A DNA stretch of 64,000 bases from Imperialibacter sp. EC-SDR9 (GTDB lineage Bacteria > Bacteroidota > Bacteroidia > Cytophagales > Cyclobacteriaceae). Under the pieces are notes generated by a model. The model had not been told where the DNA came from. It was given only the letters and a program-made list of their open reading frames with translations, and did no database searches. Positions 36,038 through 45,159 of the stretch are shown here, piece by piece. The position numbers and the translations under genes were made by a program. Where the stretch lies: assembly GCF_902498805.1 (NCBI RefSeq), contig NZ_LR701581.1, positions 124,001 through 188,000 on the forward strand. Reading direction: 5' to 3'. Every line of letters begins with the position of its first letter. Positions within the stretch are counted from its first letter, which is position 1.

Positions 36038-37381
36038 TCATAATTCAATTTTGAAAACTGTCTTTTTTCCAACCTCCGATTCCACGCCCAGTGTGCCTCC
36101 GTGCATGTGAATGATTTGCCTCGACAGGCTGAGGCCTATGCCAGACCCCGTTGGCTTAGTGGTGTAAAACGGAATGAAAATATTGTCGATGGCTTCCGGA
36201 ATAATGCCAGGCCCATTGTCTTCCACTTCTATAATGGGGCGTAGCTGATCGCTCATATATCCTCTCACCGTGACCTTTGCATCTGGTTGGTCTATTAATA
36301 CCTCAATAGCATTTTTCACAAGGTTGATGAGTACCATTTCCAGCAGTTCGTCGTCCGCAATGATGGTCATTTCATCGTCCTCAAGTTCTGTGGCAAGGGT
36401 CACTTGGCTTGCCTTTGTTTCTGCCAAATACAGATTTTCGATCCTGGCCAGCAGTGTCGCTAGTTTCACGGGCTTCAGTGCCGGTTTTGGAATCTGGGTG
36501 AAGTCCCGGTAGGCATGGACAAACTTTTTCAGGGCGTGACTCCTGTTCTCTATTGCCTGAAGAGCCTCGTTAATGTCGCTGATTGTTTCCTTCGACATTT
36601 GCTCCTCGTTGTCGGCATGGGTTTCCTCTTCAAACATGTCTTTTAGCGTCGACACCAAAGAAGAAATTGGCGTCACCGAATTCATGATCTCATGCCTGAG
36701 TACCTTGGTCAGGTTTTGCCAGGCCTCCAGTTCATTTTGCTGCAGCTCCGAGCGAATATTTTGCAGAGAAACGAGTGTGAGCTCTCGTCCTCTTATTCTC
36801 AATCGGGAAGTGTGAATGGCCAGGTGAACGAGTTCATTTTTTCGGTAGAGGGTATTGCCCCCTGTGGGAATTGATTTTAACAGGATGTAAAGCTCCGGGT
36901 CTGTGCCCGAAAGCTCATTTAGCTCCGCCAGGTTATCAAGTGACAGCAGTTTTTTTGCCATGTGATTAATGAGCCCCACTTCGCCGGTATCGTCGTAACT
37001 TAAAATACCCACCTGCACGTTCTTTACCAGGGTGTCCAGAAATTGAAGGTTTTCCTCATTTTCTTTTCTCGTATGCCTGAAAGCATCGAGTACTTCTTTC
37101 ATAGAATGATTGAGCTGCCTAAATGACTTTCCAACCTTATTGTCAGCGTCAAAGCCAATAATGAAGTCGTCGTATTTAATGGCTTCAATGAAACGGGTCA
37201 GCTTACGGTTGGTGTTTTCGACGTAGTGAAACAGGCTGAAAAGAGAGAAAATTCCCACACTGAAGATAATAGTGGCACTCACGTATTTGTTGCTTTCGAT
37301 TAGCCAAATGAAAGCCATTGTCAATAGCCCGATAAAAGCTACCCGAAGAAATATTTGAAATCGGAAGCTGCTAAAAATCAT
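36038..37381 (-). CDS. Sensor histidine kinase (NtrB/NtrY-like)
   Basis: A 447-residue kinase with two N-terminal transmembrane helices (about residues 8-27 and 32-52), a PAS-like segment (residues 105-200, FLDTLVKNVQVGILSYD), the HisKA motif with phospho-acceptor His230 (LRHEIMNSVTPISSL) and the HATPase domain with NAIEVL, DNGPGI and TTKPTGSGIGLSLS boxes. The short extracytoplasmic loop suggests it senses a membrane or intracellular signal. It overlaps the sigma-54 response regulator stop by 11 bases, so the pair is co-translated and likely cognate. Confidence 0.93.
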   Translation of the reverse strand: MIFSSFRFQIFLRVAFIGLLTMAFIWLIESNKYVSATIIFSVGIFSLFSLFHYVENTNRKLTRFIEAIKYDDFIIGFDADNKVGKSFRQLNHSMKEVLDAFRHTRKENEENLQFLDTLVKNVQVGILSYDDTGEVGLINHMAKKLLSLDNLAELNELSGTDPELYILLKSIPTGGNTLYRKNELVHLAIHTSRLRIRGRELTLVSLQNIRSELQQNELEAWQNLTKVLRHEIMNSVTPISSLVSTLKDMFEEETHADNEEQMSKETISDINEALQAIENRSHALKKFVHAYRDFTQIPKPALKPVKLATLLARIENLYLAETKASQVTLATELEDDEMTIIADDELLEMVLINLVKNAIEVLIDQPDAKVTVRGYMSDQLRPIIEVEDNGPGIIPEAIDNIFIPFYTTKPTGSGIGLSLSRQIIHMHGGTLGVESEVGKKTVFKIEL

Positions 37382-38759
37382 ACTTCTCCATTCGTCGGTA
37401 AAGCGAAGAGCGGGTCAGCCCCAGCTCCTGAGCAGCCTGGGTAATATTGCCATTGTGGCGTTTGAGTGCTTTGCGGATCAGAATTCGCTCCATCTCTTCG
37501 ATGTTGTAGGCGTCCAGATTTACTGCAGTTTCATCAGTTTCTTTACCTCCCTGGTTCAGAAAGAAATCGTCGGCTTCGAGCACCATGCTGCGGCTCATGA
37601 TAACGGCCCGCTCCACCGCATGCTCCAGCTCCCTTACGTTTCCGGGCCATGTGTACTTCTGCATTCTTTTTATTACCGAAGGACTTAGTGACCGGATGGG
37701 CTTGTTGTACTTTTTCGTAAACTGCCCGAGGTAATGTTCTGCAAGCAAAGGAATATCGTCAAGGCGATCTCTCAATGGCGGGATGTTGATTTCAATGGTG
37801 TTGATCCGGTAGAGTAAGTCCTGACGGAATTCGCTCTTTTTCACCATGTCGTACAAGTACATGTTGGTGGCGCAAATGAGGCGGATGTCAATAGGCCTGG
37901 GTTTGTTGGAGCCAACCCTGGTAACCTGCCTCGACTGTAGCACTGAGAGTAGCTTGGCCTGGAGTGGTGTCGACAGGTTGCCAATTTCATCGAGAAACAA
38001 AGTGCCACCAGAAGCTGTTTCGAAGCGTCCTGCACGGTCTTCTTTCGCATCGGTAAACGAACCTTTTGTATGTCCAAATAGCTCGCTTTCGAATAGTGTT
38101 TCGCTCACCGCCCCCAAGTCGACGCTGAGAAACACTTCAGAAGTTCGTTTCGAATGGCGGTGGATAGCCCGTGCCACCAGCTCCTTGCCTGTGCCATTTT
38201 CACCAAGTATCAGCACATTGGCGTCTGTTCCCGCCACCATCTCAATGGTGTCGAACACTTTCATAATGGCATCGCTTCTGCCAATAATCTCCTGGTACTT
38301 AGTATCCAGGTCCTCGTTAATCTGTTTTTGTCTGTCTTTGAGTTTGTTGGTCTCCAGCCTCGACTCACGCAGCCTCATGCAGGAAGAAACTGTGGCCAGC
38401 AACTTCTCGTTTTCCCATGGCTTTAGCACAAAGTCGGTGGCTCCTTCCTTGATGGCTTTTACCGCTACTTCCACATCGCCATAGGCGGTAATCAGTATCA
38501 CAACTGCCGATGGATCCATTTCTAGGATTTTGTCGAGCCAGAAAAAGCCTTCGTGTCCCGAGCTAACATCTTTCGTGAAATTCATGTCCAGGAGAATGAC
38601 ATCGAATGTTTCATTCATCAAAATATTGGGAAGCGACTCGGGGTTTTTCTCTGTCACCACCTCCAGGAAATGTCGCTTCAGAAATATTTTGGCGGCGCTC
38701 AGCACGTCCGGGTTGTCGTCAACAATAAGAATTCTCCCTGCCTGGTTACTCTTTCTCAT
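37371..38759 (-). CDS. Sigma-54-dependent response regulator (NtrC family)
   Basis: A 462-residue activator with all three domains: receiver (residues 8-130, Asp58 in LLDMNFTKD), AAA+ (about 155-390, GENGTGKE, GTLFLDEIGNL) and a Fis-type HTH at the end (NITQAAQELGLTRSSLYRRMEKY). The sigma-54 contact loop reads GSFTDA in place of GAFTGA. Its 3' end overlaps the histidine kinase start, giving a two-component operon. The target promoters are unknown, and I found no clear sigma-54 promoter of the -24/-12 type in the window. Confidence 0.95.
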   Translation of the reverse strand: MRKSNQAGRILIVDDNPDVLSAAKIFLKRHFLEVVTEKNPESLPNILMNETFDVILLDMNFTKDVSSGHEGFFWLDKILEMDPSAVVILITAYGDVEVAVKAIKEGATDFVLKPWENEKLLATVSSCMRLRESRLETNKLKDRQKQINEDLDTKYQEIIGRSDAIMKVFDTIEMVAGTDANVLILGENGTGKELVARAIHRHSKRTSEVFLSVDLGAVSETLFESELFGHTKGSFTDAKEDRAGRFETASGGTLFLDEIGNLSTPLQAKLLSVLQSRQVTRVGSNKPRPIDIRLICATNMYLYDMVKKSEFRQDLLYRINTIEINIPPLRDRLDDIPLLAEHYLGQFTKKYNKPIRSLSPSVIKRMQKYTWPGNVRELEHAVERAVIMSRSMVLEADDFFLNQGGKETDETAVNLDAYNIEEMERILIRKALKRHNGNITQAAQELGLTRSSLYRRMEKYDF

Positions 38760-38933
38760 TTATACATAGCTTTTGCCCACTCCATTTTAAACAATAATAA
38801 TACCTTTTACCAATAGAAGTAAGTGTAATGGCAAGTGCTTGAATGTCAGTTCTTAATAAAACTATAAAAGCGTGTGAGTAGAAAATTTTTGTTCGCTGGC
38901 GGACGGTTGAGGTCGCTGATGCACGCCAACCAA

Positions 38934-40202
38934 TCAAAGGGTAGCGAGAAGCCTTTCGATGTATCTTTTCTCGGGCAAGCTAGTTGTAAGCTCAATGGCC
39001 TGGCGAAAGCAGCTGGCTGCCAAATTAGTATCGTCCATTGCCATGTAGATTTTGCCCAGCAGTGAGAAGTAGTATTGGTTTTGCACCAGGGAGCCTTTGG
39101 CATCCAGTTCCTGGAGCTTTTCGTAGGCAACAAATGAGCCCTGGCTATAGAAGGTGGCGATCAGCCAATTCAGTTGAATAGTTGCACCAGGATCGCTGCG
39201 CAACAGGTATTCGTATAGTTCGCAAATGCTTGACCAATCTGTTTCCTCAAAGGACGGAGCTTGAGCATGTTCGTAAGCTATCGCAGCCTCCACCTGGTAT
39301 TTGCTGTAGTTTTTTTCTGCAATCGACAAACGGAAATAGTGCTGCCCAAGGCTGATCATCTCTGCGTCCCAAAGTCCCCGATCCTGACTTTCTAAATCGA
39401 TCAGCTTTTTCTCAATATCCTCTCTGGCTGGAAACCTGGCGGCATGGAGAAGGAACAAAGAGAACAAAGCCAACGAGTCTGCTGTTTTCAGCTTTTCATT
39501 GTCTGTCACCAGTTTGATCAGCCGGATGGCTTCAAAGCACAACTCCTCTCTGATAATAAAATCGTTATCGGTTGAGGAGTAGCCTTCATTGAAAAGCAGA
39601 TAGATGATTAAATGCACCTCATCCAGTTTTTCTTTCACCTTTAAATGGTCCGGATCGGGAAAGAAGAGATTCTTTTCATGGATCAATTGTTTTGAGCGTA
39701 CAATGGATTTGGCCACTGCTTCTTCAGTCATAAGCAGGCCACGGGCAATTTGTCTTACTGTCAGCCCGGCTACATGCCTCAGCACAAAAATGAGCTGGTT
39801 CTTGATAGAAAAGGAAGGGTGACAGCAAGCCACAATCATCCGCAGCTGACTGTCTTCAATTTCGTTGTCGAGGAAAAGCATCTCAAGCTTGATATCTTCC
39901 CGTGTATTAAGAAAGGATTCCGCCGGCAGCGGCTCGAACCGTTTTTTTCGCAGAGCGTTGATCGCCTTGTTTTTACACACTTTAAAAAGCCAGTTCACTG
40001 GCTGATCCGGAATGCCGTTTTGTTCCCAATGTCTGATGGCAGACTCGAAGGCTTCCTGCACGATGTCTTCAGCAAGCTCGAGCTGCTGAAGGCCGAAGTA
40101 CCGGGCCAGGGAGGTCACCATCTTACCGTACCATTGTTGGTAAAGATGGTTGACCAGCTTTTGTGTTTCAAAATGGTAAGGAGCCTGTTCCTGCTTCATC
40201 AA
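38934..40202 (-). CDS. ECF42-type RNA polymerase sigma factor with C-terminal extension
   Basis: A 422-residue sigma factor: regions 2 and 4 occupy residues 20-185 (AEDIVQEAFESAIRHW, FVLRHVAGLTVRQIARGLLMTEEAVAKSIVRSK) and a helical TPR-like extension of about 230 residues follows (LYLLFNEGY-type motif seen as IIYLLFNEGYSSTD). This is the ECF42 architecture, in which the extension is needed for activity and no anti-sigma factor is present. It overlaps the DGPF-motif gene by four bases, matching the known ECF42-DGPF pairing. Confidence 0.92.
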   Translation of the reverse strand: MMKQEQAPYHFETQKLVNHLYQQWYGKMVTSLARYFGLQQLELAEDIVQEAFESAIRHWEQNGIPDQPVNWLFKVCKNKAINALRKKRFEPLPAESFLNTREDIKLEMLFLDNEIEDSQLRMIVACCHPSFSIKNQLIFVLRHVAGLTVRQIARGLLMTEEAVAKSIVRSKQLIHEKNLFFPDPDHLKVKEKLDEVHLIIYLLFNEGYSSTDNDFIIREELCFEAIRLIKLVTDNEKLKTADSLALFSLFLLHAARFPAREDIEKKLIDLESQDRGLWDAEMISLGQHYFRLSIAEKNYSKYQVEAAIAYEHAQAPSFEETDWSSICELYEYLLRSDPGATIQLNWLIATFYSQGSFVAYEKLQELDAKGSLVQNQYYFSLLGKIYMAMDDTNLAASCFRQAIELTTSLPEKRYIERLLATL

Positions 40203-40537
40203 AAGTCCATGATGGGCCTAAGCTCCACAAGTCCATCATATTTGAAAATGGGGCAGGTTTTGGCGATGCTTATGGCTTCTTCCATGTCAGTTGCCAGGAA
40301 CACAAAGAAGCCGCTGATGGCTTCCTTCGATTCAATGAATGGACCATCTGTTTCTACTTTATTTTTGTAGATCATCGCACCAGAGCCTTCTAAAGGGTCG
40401 CTCATCACATGACGGTTCTCTTTCTCGAGACCTTCTTTCCATTTAACATATTCAGAAATATCAGCTTCCATCTGTGCTGGAGTCATTTCGTTCATTGCTG
40501 CAAGGTCTTCCCTAATCAGGATCAAAAACTTTTTCAT
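40199..40537 (-). CDS. YciI-like DGPF-domain protein
   Basis: A 112-residue dimeric alpha-beta barrel protein. The DGPFIESKEAISGFF segment near residues 64-78 holds the DGPF motif that names the family (PhnB/YciI-like). Genes of this type are linked to ECF42 sigma factors and are probably among their targets. The stop overlaps the start of the sigma factor, indicating coupling. The enzymatic role, if any, is unknown. Confidence 0.9.
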   Translation of the reverse strand: MKKFLILIREDLAAMNEMTPAQMEADISEYVKWKEGLEKENRHVMSDPLEGSGAMIYKNKVETDGPFIESKEAISGFFVFLATDMEEAISIAKTCPIFKYDGLVELRPIMDF

Positions 40538-40621
40538 AAGGTAAAATTTAAGTGTTTTTCTCCTGTAGACAAGGTGGTCATGCTTTTTTGGACAACTATC
40601 TCACGAATTTTCTTTTTGAGA

Positions 40622-41407
40622 CTAGGACATTACGCCGACCAGCTCCTTTAGGAATTTGGCAGCTACAAATGCAGTCATGTCGTTCACATCCCTGACCGGA
40701 TTGTATTCTACAATGTCGGCGGCTACGATATGCAGGTGCTTGTGGCGCTGAATGAAATCAATCACCTGCCTGGTAGTGGCACCGCCCGGTTCGTAATGAG
40801 AAATGCCGGGAGCAAAGGCCGGGTCAAGCACGTCGATATCCAGGCTTAGGTACACAGGCCCATCAATATCAATGGTCATGTCCTCCGTCCATTTATTCAT
40901 TGGAATAATGTTGACATTGAATTTTTCCGCTTGCTCTTTTTGGTGCTTGTTGAGTGTGCGAATGCCCACCTGTGTAAGGCTTTGTGCCGAGCCATTCTCC
41001 ATGATTCTTGCAAATGGACAGGCGTGAGAAAATCGATTGCCATCCAGTTCGTCGTACAAGTCGGGGTGAGCATCGAGGTGCAGGATAGAAAGCTTCGGAA
41101 AGTGAGGAGCTACTACTTGCAAAAGGGGATAGGTTATGGAGTGATCACCACCCACGAAGATCCATTTATCGGAAGGCGTATAGATTTTGGAGATCTCTGT
41201 TTGCAATGCATCATACGGAACCATCGGCGAGATGTCTCCGGCATCGTTCAACAAGTCCTCCACATTTTGACCAGCTTCATTGAAGTAGTTGGTGGCATCT
41301 GAATGCAGCGCTTTTCGAATGAGGGGAGGGGCTTGTGCCGGGCCTCGCATGAAGGATGAGTTGGCGTCGAAGGGGATGCCTAGTAGGTTGATAGGGTTCA
41401 TTTGCAT
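40622..41407 (-). CDS. Agmatinase/arginase (ureohydrolase) family enzyme
   Basis: A 261-residue binuclear-manganese hydrolase. The metal ligands are visible in order: VGGDHS (His), LHLDAHPDL (DAHxD) and SLDIDVLDPAFAPG (DxD). The short length and absence of a long N-terminus fit agmatinase-like or guanidinobutyrase-like ureohydrolases better than arginase, but substrate cannot be fixed from sequence. ATG 41401 is an alternative start two codons inside. No polyamine gene is adjacent. Confidence 0.85.
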   Translation of the reverse strand: MQMNPINLLGIPFDANSSFMRGPAQAPPLIRKALHSDATNYFNEAGQNVEDLLNDAGDISPMVPYDALQTEISKIYTPSDKWIFVGGDHSITYPLLQVVAPHFPKLSILHLDAHPDLYDELDGNRFSHACPFARIMENGSAQSLTQVGIRTLNKHQKEQAEKFNVNIIPMNKWTEDMTIDIDGPVYLSLDIDVLDPAFAPGISHYEPGGATTRQVIDFIQRHKHLHIVAADIVEYNPVRDVNDMTAFVAAKFLKELVGVMS

Positions 41408-41491
41408 GGTGGCTGATCTGGCTACTTTGCGGCCAATCTGCCGTTTTTTAGGTTAAAATTAGTTAGTATATTTACAAACTACCGAAAACAA

Positions 41492-42058
41492 ATGATAGCA
41501 GTAGCTGAAAAATTCACTTATTCTAAATATCTCCAGTTGGATGATGACAAGCGATATGAAATCATCGATGGAGAACTTTTTGATATGTCACCAGCGCCCT
41601 CTTTAAAGCATCAGGCCTTTTCACGGAATCTGCAAAAGCTTATCATGGACTATGTATATGGTAACAAATTGGGGCATGTATTTGATGCGCCAGCTGATGT
41701 GAGATTTGATGAGCACAACGTCGTGCAGCCCGATTTGATTTTTATCAGCCATGCCAATGAGGGTATTTTGACAGAAAGAAATATCAGTGGCTCGCCCGAC
41801 CTTCTTGTCGAAATTCTATCACCCTCCACCTTTCATCACGATCAGGAGAGAAAAAAAGCACTTTATGAGAAGTTTGGGGTAAAAGAGTTTTGGGTAGTTG
41901 ATCCTGCCAATGAGGTGATAGAGATTTTCTCGTTGAATGGGAAGAAGTACGAGTTGCTTGCATTTGCCTCGCAAAAAGGAACGGTTGATTCATCGGTACT
42001 TAAGGGGTTTTCAGTAACGATAGAGCAAATCAGAGCTAAAGAATTTGATAAAAAATAG
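41492..42058 (+). CDS. Uma2 family protein (PD-(D/E)xK-like)
   Basis: A 188-residue protein of the Uma2/DUF820 family, a putative restriction-endonuclease-fold group common in cyanobacteria and Bacteroidota. The characteristic sequence runs EIIDGELFDMSPAPSLKHQ, then VVQPDLIFIS (Asp), PDLLVEILSPST (Glu) and YEKFGVKEFWVVDP, all intact. It stands alone between agmatinase (divergent) and the MerR gene (convergent). Its biological role is unknown. Confidence 0.9.
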   Translation: MIAVAEKFTYSKYLQLDDDKRYEIIDGELFDMSPAPSLKHQAFSRNLQKLIMDYVYGNKLGHVFDAPADVRFDEHNVVQPDLIFISHANEGILTERNISGSPDLLVEILSPSTFHHDQERKKALYEKFGVKEFWVVDPANEVIEIFSLNGKKYELLAFASQKGTVDSSVLKGFSVTIEQIRAKEFDKK

Positions 42059-42084
42059 CAGGCCGCAGCGGCTACTGCGGCCTG
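42059..42084. terminator. Hairpin between convergent Uma2 and MerR genes
   Basis: CAGGCCGCAG (42059-42068) and CTGCGGCCTG (42075-42084) form a perfect 10-bp GC-rich stem with a 6-base loop, starting at the Uma2 stop codon. No long T-run follows, so termination strength is uncertain. Confidence 0.6.
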
Positions 42085-42093
42085 GTTATTACG

Positions 42094-42861
42094 CTAATCT
42101 TGTAGCTTCATTCCATTCTCACAAAACTGGTACATCGCCTTTTTTATGTATTCAGCCAACCCAACGGCAAACTTGTCATAGTTGACCTTGAATCGCTCGT
42201 CCGCCACGTACATGTCGGCCAGGCCTCGGTACTTTTCTTCTGTTACTTCGAAAAACTGCCCTACCCATGCATGATGCTTAGCGATCAGCCGTTGCACCTC
42301 CCGATGGGTGACTGGCTGGTTCATTAAGGCTACCATTTGGCGGCAAAAGTCGTCCGACTGCTTTTTTGTATCAGCCCATTCGTCTTTTGTCTTTTTTCGG
42401 ATCACATTTTCAGAATGATCCAGGGCCTCCTTACCCCATCTGTCCACTACTTCCTGACGATAGGTTTTCACCTGCTCTTCGGTGAAACCCTCGTACATTT
42501 CCTTATCAGTTATCATTGTCTTTTTGTTTTTAAGTTCATCAATCGTTTTATCCAAAGTGTTTAACAACACCTTGTTTCTGGCAATCTGTTTATGAATTTC
42601 CGACTTCTGGAACTCCAGTGATTCCAGCAAGTCAAAATCCTTTTCGTCCATGATCTTTTTAATCTCTTTAAGAGCAAAGCCCAACTCACGGTAGAACAGG
42701 ATCTGTTGCAAGCGTAGCATTTCCTGCCTGCCATAGTACCTGTATCCTGAATCAAACCCTCGTTCTTTGGGAGTCAAAAGACCAATCTGATCGTAGTGAT
42801 GAAGTGTGCGCACACTTACACCAGCCAGTTTAGCCAGCTTTTTTACTGTATAGCCTGCCAT
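42094..42861 (-). CDS. MerR family regulator with TipAS ligand-binding domain
   Basis: A 255-residue regulator: N-terminal MerR winged helix (YTVKKLAKLAGVSVRTLHHYDQIGLLTP), a coiled-coil dimer helix (about residues 75-120) and a C-terminal TipAS domain (about 135-250) with the globin-like helical pattern known to bind thiopeptide antibiotics. MerR-TipAS proteins twist promoter DNA and usually activate their own gene and efflux genes. Ligand identity is inferred from the family only. No efflux gene lies beside it; the metallo-beta-lactamase is next upstream on the same strand. Confidence 0.92.
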   Translation of the reverse strand: MAGYTVKKLAKLAGVSVRTLHHYDQIGLLTPKERGFDSGYRYYGRQEMLRLQQILFYRELGFALKEIKKIMDEKDFDLLESLEFQKSEIHKQIARNKVLLNTLDKTIDELKNKKTMITDKEMYEGFTEEQVKTYRQEVVDRWGKEALDHSENVIRKKTKDEWADTKKQSDDFCRQMVALMNQPVTHREVQRLIAKHHAWVGQFFEVTEEKYRGLADMYVADERFKVNYDKFAVGLAEYIKKAMYQFCENGMKLQD

Positions 42862-43012
42862 ACATTTTCATTAATGATGATGCAAAGAAAAGCTATGACG
42901 TAACGTCAGAGTCAAGGTTTTTTTCAACTTTTTTAGCTTGGAGGGAAGTATAGAAATGAAAAAAGGGAAACGGCACCGCCATTTCCCCCAAATTATTGCG
43001 AGTTCTTAAGGG

Positions 43013-43774
43013 CTATGGTTTGTAGTCCTTCAACAGCTTCGCCGTATTCTCGATCGCTCCGGGTTCTAGTGTGCCATGTCCGGGAATGACCATCTTTGGT
43101 TTAGGAAACCGTTGCTTCATCTTTTCAAGACTTGCAGGCCAGGCGGCTACATCGGCATCGCCAAGGTTACCAAGAGACTTGGTTTTGGCGTCTTTGATAA
43201 AGCAACCTCCATAAAGGATTTTTTCTGAAGGGAAGTACACCACCACATTGTCCGATGTGTGTCCTGCACCTGGGTAGAAAACCTCTATTTTGTCTCCCGC
43301 AAGGGTGATGGTCGTGTCGCTTTTAAAAAGGACGTCAGGCTTAGCAATGCCATTTTCCGCGGCCAGTTTGGCCGTTAGCTCCGAACTCACGGCTGGAATA
43401 CCTCTTTGTTTTAGGATATCAATACCACCTATCCGGTCATCGTGGAAGTGCGTGATCACAAAGCTGGCCACCGGTTTTTTGATCTCACTGTCAATCCAGT
43501 CAAGGAGCTGAATGGTTTGATCATTGCCCCAGGGCGTGTCAATGACTACCACGCTGTCTTTGCCCACGAAGATGACAGCATTGGCACCCACTTTTCCGCC
43601 CTGGTAGGCGCCGTATGACTCATAAATGTATATCGAGTTGCTGTGTTTTTTAACCTCAATCCGGAACTGAGCATGGGCAGTTCCGATACAAAACAATATT
43701 GCAATGAAAGGAAGAAGTTTCCTGATCCCGGCGGCCAACCAATCTGTCATCATAAATCTCAAAACAGTAATCAT
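43013..43774 (-). CDS. Subclass B1 metallo-beta-lactamase
   Basis: A 253-residue secreted zinc hydrolase predicted to open beta-lactam rings. The signal peptide ends near AHAQ (residues 1-36). Zinc ligands of subclass B1 are all visible: THFHDDR (HxHxD), PGAGHTSDN (His), YGGCFIKD (Cys) and VIPGHG (His). The preserved Cys and the GNLGDAD segment separate it from B2 and B3 and from non-lactamase MBL-fold enzymes. Its start overlaps the M28 peptidase stop by one base (TAATG); ATG codons eight and nine residues in are alternative starts. It has the base composition of its neighbours, suggesting a resident chromosomal gene. Confidence 0.92.
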   Translation of the reverse strand: MITVLRFMMTDWLAAGIRKLLPFIAILFCIGTAHAQFRIEVKKHSNSIYIYESYGAYQGGKVGANAVIFVGKDSVVVIDTPWGNDQTIQLLDWIDSEIKKPVASFVITHFHDDRIGGIDILKQRGIPAVSSELTAKLAAENGIAKPDVLFKSDTTITLAGDKIEVFYPGAGHTSDNVVVYFPSEKILYGGCFIKDAKTKSLGNLGDADVAAWPASLEKMKQRFPKPKMVIPGHGTLEPGAIENTAKLLKDYKP

Positions 43775-45159
43775 TAAAGCCCGTACTTATCAATCAAATA
43801 GGTTAAAGCCGCCATAGTAGCAGCGCCCAACTCCAGTTCTCTCCGGCTCACCTTATCAAACGTGTCAATCGCCGTATGGTGGTAGTCGAAGTACCGCTGT
43901 GGATCCGGGTAGAAGCCAATCATGGGCACACCTTGCGTTGCCAGTGGGCTGATGTCGGCCCCACCACCTCCGGTGTCAAACTTGTAAATCTGATAAGGCA
44001 CAAACAATGGCGCCCAGCCTTTGATGCGCTCTACCTGCTTGTCTTCAGCAGTAAAAGTAAACCCAAGCGGTTTGAAGCCACCACGATCCGATTCCATGGC
44101 AGCAATGTGTTTCTCTTTATTTTCGGCAGCCAATTCGGCGTATTTCCGTCCTCCCCTAAGGCCATTTTCTTCGTTCATGAACATAACTGCTCTTAAGGTT
44201 CTTTTTGGCTTGTAGCCAATGGCCTTCAGAATCCGAAGCACCTCAATAGACTGCACACAGCCTGTGCCATCGTCGTGGGCCCCCTGCGCCAGATCCCATG
44301 AGTCGAGGTGGCCACCAACAACAATGTATTCGTCGGCTTTGCTGCTGCCCTTAAGTTCGCCCACTACATTGTGTGATAGCTTGTCGGGTAGCATCTGGGA
44401 ATGCGTCTCAAAGTAGAACTCCAGCTCAGGGTCGTCTTTCAGCATCCTGCTCAGCTTGTCGGCATCGTTGGTGCTGATGGCAACCGCTGGCAGCTTGTAA
44501 AGGTTGAGTGTGTAGTTTGTGCTGCCAGTGTGCGGGTTGTCGTCCAGTGCGTTGGTGAGCGAGCGAACAACCGCACCTATTGCTCCATATTTAGCCGCTT
44601 CTGATGGCCCGGCTCCCCTTTGGTTGCCTGCGCCGCCATAAGCTTCAAACGTTTCGATCAAAGTAGGATCCATGCGGCGGTTGAAAAAGACGATTTTGCC
44701 TTTCACACCAGCTTCGCCGAGAGCGGCCAACTCCTCAAAGTTTTGCACTTCTACTATTTTTCCAGCGACACCATTAGGCCCTGAGCCCACTGAGTTACCC
44801 AGCGCCACAACGTTTACGTCAACTGAACCCATTTTAGAGTTGACAATCTTGCCAATTTCCTTTTGACCTCTTACCCAATGAGGCACCATTACTTCCTGAA
44901 GAAATACGTTGTCAAACTCAAAAGCTTCCATCGTTTCTTTGCTCCAGTCTACTGCGGCGGCGGCTCCGGGTGAGCCAGCCAGCCTTGCCCCGATTTGGCC
45001 GGTAAGAAAGTCCAGCATTTGATAAGACTCGCCTCTGGCAAGTGCTTCGTCGTAGATTTTGCGAAGCATTTCAACATCCTGGTCGTCAGTTTTTACTTTT
45101 TGGCCCTGCAAACTGCTAATTAGCAGACAGGAGAAAAGTACGAGAGCAATGTGTTTCAT
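43774..45159 (-). CDS. M28 family metallopeptidase with PA domain (carboxypeptidase Q-like)
   Basis: A 461-residue exported zinc peptidase. The signal peptide is MKHIALVLFSCLLISSLQGQ. A protease-associated domain lies at about residues 125-250, and the M28 core follows with the GGHLDSWDLAQGAHDDGTG metal motif, MFMNEENGLRGG with the catalytic Glu pair, AMESDRGG, and a final metal His in YHHTAIDTFDKV. Homologues release amino acids from dipeptides or peptide ends in the periplasm or outside. I set the start at ATG 45159; an in-frame extension of 29 residues upstream lacks signal features. It is translationally coupled to the metallo-beta-lactamase. Confidence 0.9.
   Translation of the reverse strand: MKHIALVLFSCLLISSLQGQKVKTDDQDVEMLRKIYDEALARGESYQMLDFLTGQIGARLAGSPGAAAAVDWSKETMEAFEFDNVFLQEVMVPHWVRGQKEIGKIVNSKMGSVDVNVVALGNSVGSGPNGVAGKIVEVQNFEELAALGEAGVKGKIVFFNRRMDPTLIETFEAYGGAGNQRGAGPSEAAKYGAIGAVVRSLTNALDDNPHTGSTNYTLNLYKLPAVAISTNDADKLSRMLKDDPELEFYFETHSQMLPDKLSHNVVGELKGSSKADEYIVVGGHLDSWDLAQGAHDDGTGCVQSIEVLRILKAIGYKPKRTLRAVMFMNEENGLRGGRKYAELAAENKEKHIAAMESDRGGFKPLGFTFTAEDKQVERIKGWAPLFVPYQIYKFDTGGGGADISPLATQGVPMIGFYPDPQRYFDYHHTAIDTFDKVSRRELELGAATMAALTYLIDKYGL

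Noticed and set aside
37846..38484. Plus-strand 212-codon frame
   Set aside because: Antisense to the AAA+ domain of the sigma-54 activator; Ser-rich, as expected of a shadow frame.
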